Source: Prorocentrum cordatum (taxonomy: Eukaryota > Sar > Dinophyceae > Prorocentrales > Prorocentraceae). Taken from it: a DNA stretch of 42,500 bases. How positions within the stretch are numbered: position 1 is the first letter of the stretch; every line of letters begins with the position of its first letter. The stretch is from contig CAUYUJ010000148.1 in NCBI GenBank assembly GCA_963575745.1, positions 1 through 42,500 of the forward strand, written 5' to 3'. The notes under the pieces are model-generated. The model ran no database searches, had not been told where the DNA came from, and saw only the letters and a list, made by a program, of their open reading frames with translations. Position numbers and translations under genes: made by a program. Positions 39,231-42,500 of this stretch are shown piece after piece.

Positions 39231-39679
39231 GCAGAGAAGCTGGCGCGCGAGCTAGGTCTCGATCGCTTCTTGCACTATGTATAAACAGGTATGATCCTGT
39301 GGACAGGCAGCGGGCATGCGTTGACCGAGCTCCTGCAAAAAACGGTACAGTCTCTTCCTTTCTCCCGCCTCTGTCATCATCTCCGCCCAAGGCCTCCTGT
39401 CACCTTATGCAGTCACGCTGCTGCTGCTGCCGCGATGGCTCCTCGCCCCTTGCTATTAGGTTCGTCCTTCTCCTGTCCCTCGTTCCCGCCCCCGTTGATG
39501 TTTAGCAAGCCTTGAGACTTACTCCCCGTCTTATCGTTTGCTGTCCTGGGAGTCGTGCAACATTACGTATCCCATGCAGCTTGCACTACAAATCGCCGCG
39601 GATGCACTGTCATTGTTCCTGCTAATGTTTCCCTACTCCTCTTGCCACGTGATACCATCGGGTTGGGTACGTCGCAGGG
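39231..39679 (+). repeat. Module-specific segment, copy 2
   Basis: Partner of 37868-38311, with the same start and end. After CGTCGCAGGG this copy runs into the CCAAGACGG satellite (TTCTGCCTTCCGACGGCCCC), whereas copy 1 runs into conserved block copy 4. Confidence 0.9.
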
Positions 39680-39684
39680 TAATT

Positions 39685-41464
39685 CTGCCTTCCGACGGCC
39701 CCAGACGGCCCGAGAGGCCCCAAAGCGCCCAAGAGGCCTCCAAGATGGCCTCAGGAGTGCCCGCGAAGCCCCCAAGACGGCCCCAAGAATGCCCAAAGAC
39801 GGCCCAAGAGGCCTCCAAGACGCCCACGGAAGCCTCCAAGACGGCACTCGAGCACCCCAAGAGGGCCCCAAGTCGGCCCTCAGAGGCCCCCCAAACGGCT
39901 TCCGACGGTGTCAGACGGGCCAGGAGCCCACCAAGACGGCAAAAGATGGCTATACAATAACCCAAGACGGCCCAAGAGGCCTCCAAGAGGGCCTCCAGGA
40001 AGGCCCGAAGAGGCCAAACTCATGTATTGTCTCAAGGTTGTTGAATGATCTTCGTATTTGCCTTGCTTCTGCCTTCTGTTGGCCCTAGACGGCCCAAGAG
40101 CTCCCAACTATCGCCCCAAGAGTGCCCAAAGACAGCCCAAGAGGCCTCCAAGACGCCCACGGAAGCCTCCAAGACGGCCCTGGAGCACCCCAAGAGGGCC
40201 CCAAGTCGGCCTTCAGAGGCCCCCAAAACGGCTTCCGACAGCGTCAGGTGGGCCAAGAGCCCACCAAGACGGCACAAGATGGCTATACAATAACCCAAGA
40301 CGGCCCAAGAGGCCTCCAAGATGGCCTCCAGGAAGACCCGAAGGGGTCAACATCGGTGATGTTCTTCAGGTGTTTGAAGGATGTTGGCATGTGCTTCTTT
40401 TCGGCCTTCCGACTCCCCAGACTGCCCAAAAAAGCCTTCCAATATCGCCCCAAGATCGCCCAAGAGGCCTCAAAGATGGCCCCAGAACGGCCCAAGAGGC
40501 CCCCAAGACGACCCCAAGATGGCCTCCAGACGGTCCAAGAAGTCTCCAAGACGCCCACGGAAGCCTCCAAGACGGCCCTGGAGCACCCCAAGAGGGCCCC
40601 AAGTCGGCCTTCACAGAGGCCCCCAAAACAGCTTCCGACAGCGTCAGGTGGGCCAAGAGCCCACCAAGACGGCACAAGATGGCTATAACACAGCCCCGGG
40701 CGGCCATCGAGGCATCCACGAGGGCCTCCCAGGAAGGCCCGGAGAGGCCAACATCACTGATGTTCCTTTGGTGTTTGACGGAGTGTGGCATGTGCGTCTT
40801 TTCGGCCTACCCACGGCCCGACGGCCGAAGAGCCCCCAAAGATCGCACCAGCACCGCCCACGAGGCCTCCAACATGGCCCCAAGACTGCCCGAGATGCCC
40901 CCAACAGAGGCCCAAGAGGCCCCAAAGACGGCCCAAGACGCCTCTAAGACGCCCACGGAAGCCTCCAAGATGGCCCTGGAGCACCCCAAGAAGGCCTCAA
41001 GTCGGCCCAGAGAGGCCCCCAAGACGGCTTCCGACGGCGTCAGACGAGCCAGGAGCCCACCCACGAAGACGGCCAAAGAAGCCCCCGAGAAGCCCCCGAA
41101 GGCTCCCAAGGGGCCTCCAAGAGGGCCCCCAAGTGCCCCCCAAGACGGCCAAGTTTGGCCTCCAAGTTCGCCCAAGATGGTCCAAGATGGCCTTCTAGAC
41201 GACCCAAGAGGGTCAAAGACGCCTCCAAGACCGCACAAAAAGCCTCACAGACGGCCCACCACGGCCCAAGAGTCCCCCAAGAGTCCCCCAAGAGGCGATG
41301 AAGACGGCTCAGAATGCCTCCAATAGGTCCTCCAAGAGGCTGGCCATGATCATTGATTTCTGGTTGTGTCTGAAGAACTCTGGCATTTCCGTATTTTCAA
41401 CCATTTGACGGTCCAAAACGGCCCAAGAGGCCCCCAAGATCGGCTCCAGAACGGCCCAGGGGCT
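39685..41464 (+). repeat. CCAAGACGGCC satellite, blocks 6-9
   Basis: The T-rich periodic segment lies at about 40015, 40350, 40750 and 41345. The intermediate segment GGAGCACCCCAAGAGGGCCC followed by CAAGTCGGCC is found near 39850, 40185, 40583 and 40980. The spacing is about 335-400 bp except for the last, longer interval. A plus-strand frame of 422 codons (40058-41326) is formed by the repeat. Confidence 0.95.
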
Positions 41465-41768
41465 TTTTCCCTACCGAGGCTCTGCCTAGAAGGGTTCTTA
41501 CTCGGTAGCTGGAAGGGCCGGGCAGTGGGGCCCGCCCCGGGCGGTTCCCCCAGCATCCGCCCCGCGGTTCCCCCAGTGACGTTCCCTTAGCTTCGCGTTG
41601 CATATCTCATCTTAGTTCCCTACCTAGGCTCTGCCTAGAAGGTTCTTACTCGCTGGGCTTAAAGGGGCCAGGCAGTGTTCCTCGCCCTGGGCGGTTCCCC
41701 CAGTATCCGCCCCGCGGTTCCCCCAGCTGCGCCCCCTTAGCTTAGCTTTGCTTATCTCATCTTAACTT
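41465..41768 (+). repeat. Tandem duplication, ~150-bp unit
   Basis: Two copies start CTTTTTCCCTACCGAGGCTC and TTCCCTACCTAGGCTCTGCC. Both contain TCTGCCTAGAAGG, TTCTTACTCG, GGGCGGTTCCCCCAG and CCGCCCCGCGGTTCCCCCAG, and end CTTAGCTT...CATATCTCATCTTA or GCTTATCTCATCTTA. The second copy leads straight into the TTAGC repeat, which may have grown from the CTTAGCTT at the unit's end. Confidence 0.93.
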
Positions 41769-41886
41769 AGCTTAGCTTAGCTTAGCTTAGCTTAGCTTCG
41801 TCTAACCTAGCCTAGCCTAGCCTAGCTTAGCTTAGCCTAGCCTAGCTTAGCTTAGCTTCGGGTAGCTTAGCAAAGCTCAGCTTAGC
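41762..41886. repeat. (TTAGC)n pentanucleotide repeat
   Basis: TTAGC units with CTAGC and CTTCG variants. Confidence 0.96.
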
Positions 41887-42105
41887 GAAGCATTAGCATA
41901 GCATAGCATAGCATAGCATAGCATTTCATAGCATTGTATAGCGCAGCATAGCATAGCGCAGCATAGCATAGTACAGCATCGCATAGCATGGCGCAGCACA
42001 GCACAGCATAGCTTAGCATAGCACAGCGCAGCATAGCATAGCATAACATAGCATAGCATAGCGCAGCATAGCATACCATAGCATATCATAGCGCAGCATA
42101 ACAAT
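41887..42105. repeat. (GCATA)n pentanucleotide repeat
   Basis: GCATA units with GCGCA and GTACA variants. The motif differs from TTAGC by strand and one step, so the two arrays may be mutated relatives. Confidence 0.97.
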
Positions 42106-42117
42106 TAAAAACCAATG

Positions 42118-42305
42118 CGAAAATGTAGATGTAGATGTATATGTAGGTGTAGATATGGATGTAGGTGTAGATGTAGATGTAGATGTAGGTGTATATGTAG
42201 GTGTAGGTGTAGATGTAGATGTGAGTCTCGCTGTTGATGTTGATGTAGATGTAGATGCAGGTGTGGATGTTAATGTAGCTGTCGGTGTAGATGTAGATCT
42301 ATGTA
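42118..42305. repeat. (TGTAGA)n hexanucleotide repeat
   Basis: TGTAGA and TGTAGG units with TGTATA and TGTTGA variants. Confidence 0.97.
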
Positions 42306-42362
42306 GATGCTGCTTTCCTGGATGCTCCAACTCCTAGGTAGGGTCGCACTGGGATAATTTCT

Positions 42363-42500
42363 AGCCATCTTGTGCCGCCTTGGTGGGCACCTGGCCAATC
42401 TGACGCCGTCCGGAAGCCGTTTTGGGGGCCTCTGAGGGCCGACTTGGGGCCCTCTTGGGGTGCTCCAGAGCCGTCTTGGAGGCTTTCGTGGGCGTCTTAG
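42363..42500 (-). repeat. CCAAGACGGCC satellite in reverse orientation
   Basis: The reverse complement contains CTAAGACGCCCACGAAAGCC, TCCAAGACGGCTCTGGAGCA, CCCCAAGAGGGCCCCAAGTC and GGCTTCCGGACGGCGTCAGA. It matches the interval near 40155-40285 of the plus-strand satellite in the same order. It continues past the window end. Confidence 0.93.

Noticed and set aside
40058-41326. A 422-codon frame in the CCAAGACGG satellite as a gene
   Set aside because: It is made entirely of degenerate 10-12-bp units and is open on both strands in several places; composition alone explains it.
41762-42305. Telomeric or subtelomeric repeat
   Set aside because: TTAGC, GCATA and TGTAGA are not the usual TTTAGGG or TTAGGG telomere motifs, and non-telomeric satellite resumes afterwards.

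Overview
This is a eukaryotic, very repeat-rich, generally GC-rich window with no intact conventional gene that I can recognise. The recognisable protein-coding DNA is decayed non-LTR (LINE-type) retrotransposon: an RT-linker/zinc-knuckle/RNase H tail at about 1.77-3.0 kb (+), a long copy with ORF1-like, endonuclease and reverse transcriptase parts at about 19.2-15.0 kb (-), and an endonuclease-to-RT-start fragment at about 23.3-24.7 kb (+). The style of these LINEs, the huge amount of low-complexity and tandem DNA, and short terminal-inverted-repeat insertions bounded by GT and AG suggest a dinoflagellate (a high-GC, large-genome lineage such as Prorocentrum is possible). The organism is inferred, not proven; another large-genome protist cannot be excluded.

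Layout. 0-1.8 kb: triplet and hexanucleotide microsatellites and short diverged repeats. 1.8-3.0 kb: LINE tail. 3.0-7.1 kb: unassigned DNA with GGA tracts and members of two dispersed repeat families. 7.1-8.64 kb: an AT-richer array of an 11-bp CCTTCCAAAAA unit with phased A-tracts. 8.64-10.07 kb: a conserved block, a pyrimidine tract and an array of 99-bp units (array A). 10.1-15.0 kb: unassigned DNA, a composite TIR element (11.94-12.33 kb) and triplet tracts. 15.0-19.2 kb: LINE on the minus strand, with a second composite TIR element inside its RT domain. 19.3-23.2 kb: CA repeats, minisatellites and a Q/P-rich 12-bp repeat. 23.3-24.7 kb: LINE. 24.7-26.57 kb: array B (about 78-bp units, including three identical 159-bp higher-order copies), followed by an inverted copy of the conserved block.

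From 26.7 kb to the end most DNA is a degenerate 10-12-bp repeat of the type CCAAGACGGC/CCAAGAGGCCT. It is organised into blocks of roughly 335-400 bp by a conserved T-rich segment and bounded by hairpin-bearing boundary elements. At 36.6-39.7 kb a module (conserved block, pyrimidine tract, 101-bp array C, about 445-bp unique segment) occurs twice in tandem. The window closes with a 150-bp tandem duplication, three microsatellites (TTAGC, GCATA, TGTAGA) and a reversed piece of the CCAAGA satellite.

The main new observation is that three tandem-array loci (array A, array B, and array C twice) are each attached to the same roughly 50-bp conserved block through a triplet or pyrimidine/purine tract. 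Arrays A and B are two size variants (99 and about 78 bp) of one satellite in opposite orientation. This points to a recurrent modular way of building or moving arrays rather than independent satellite births.
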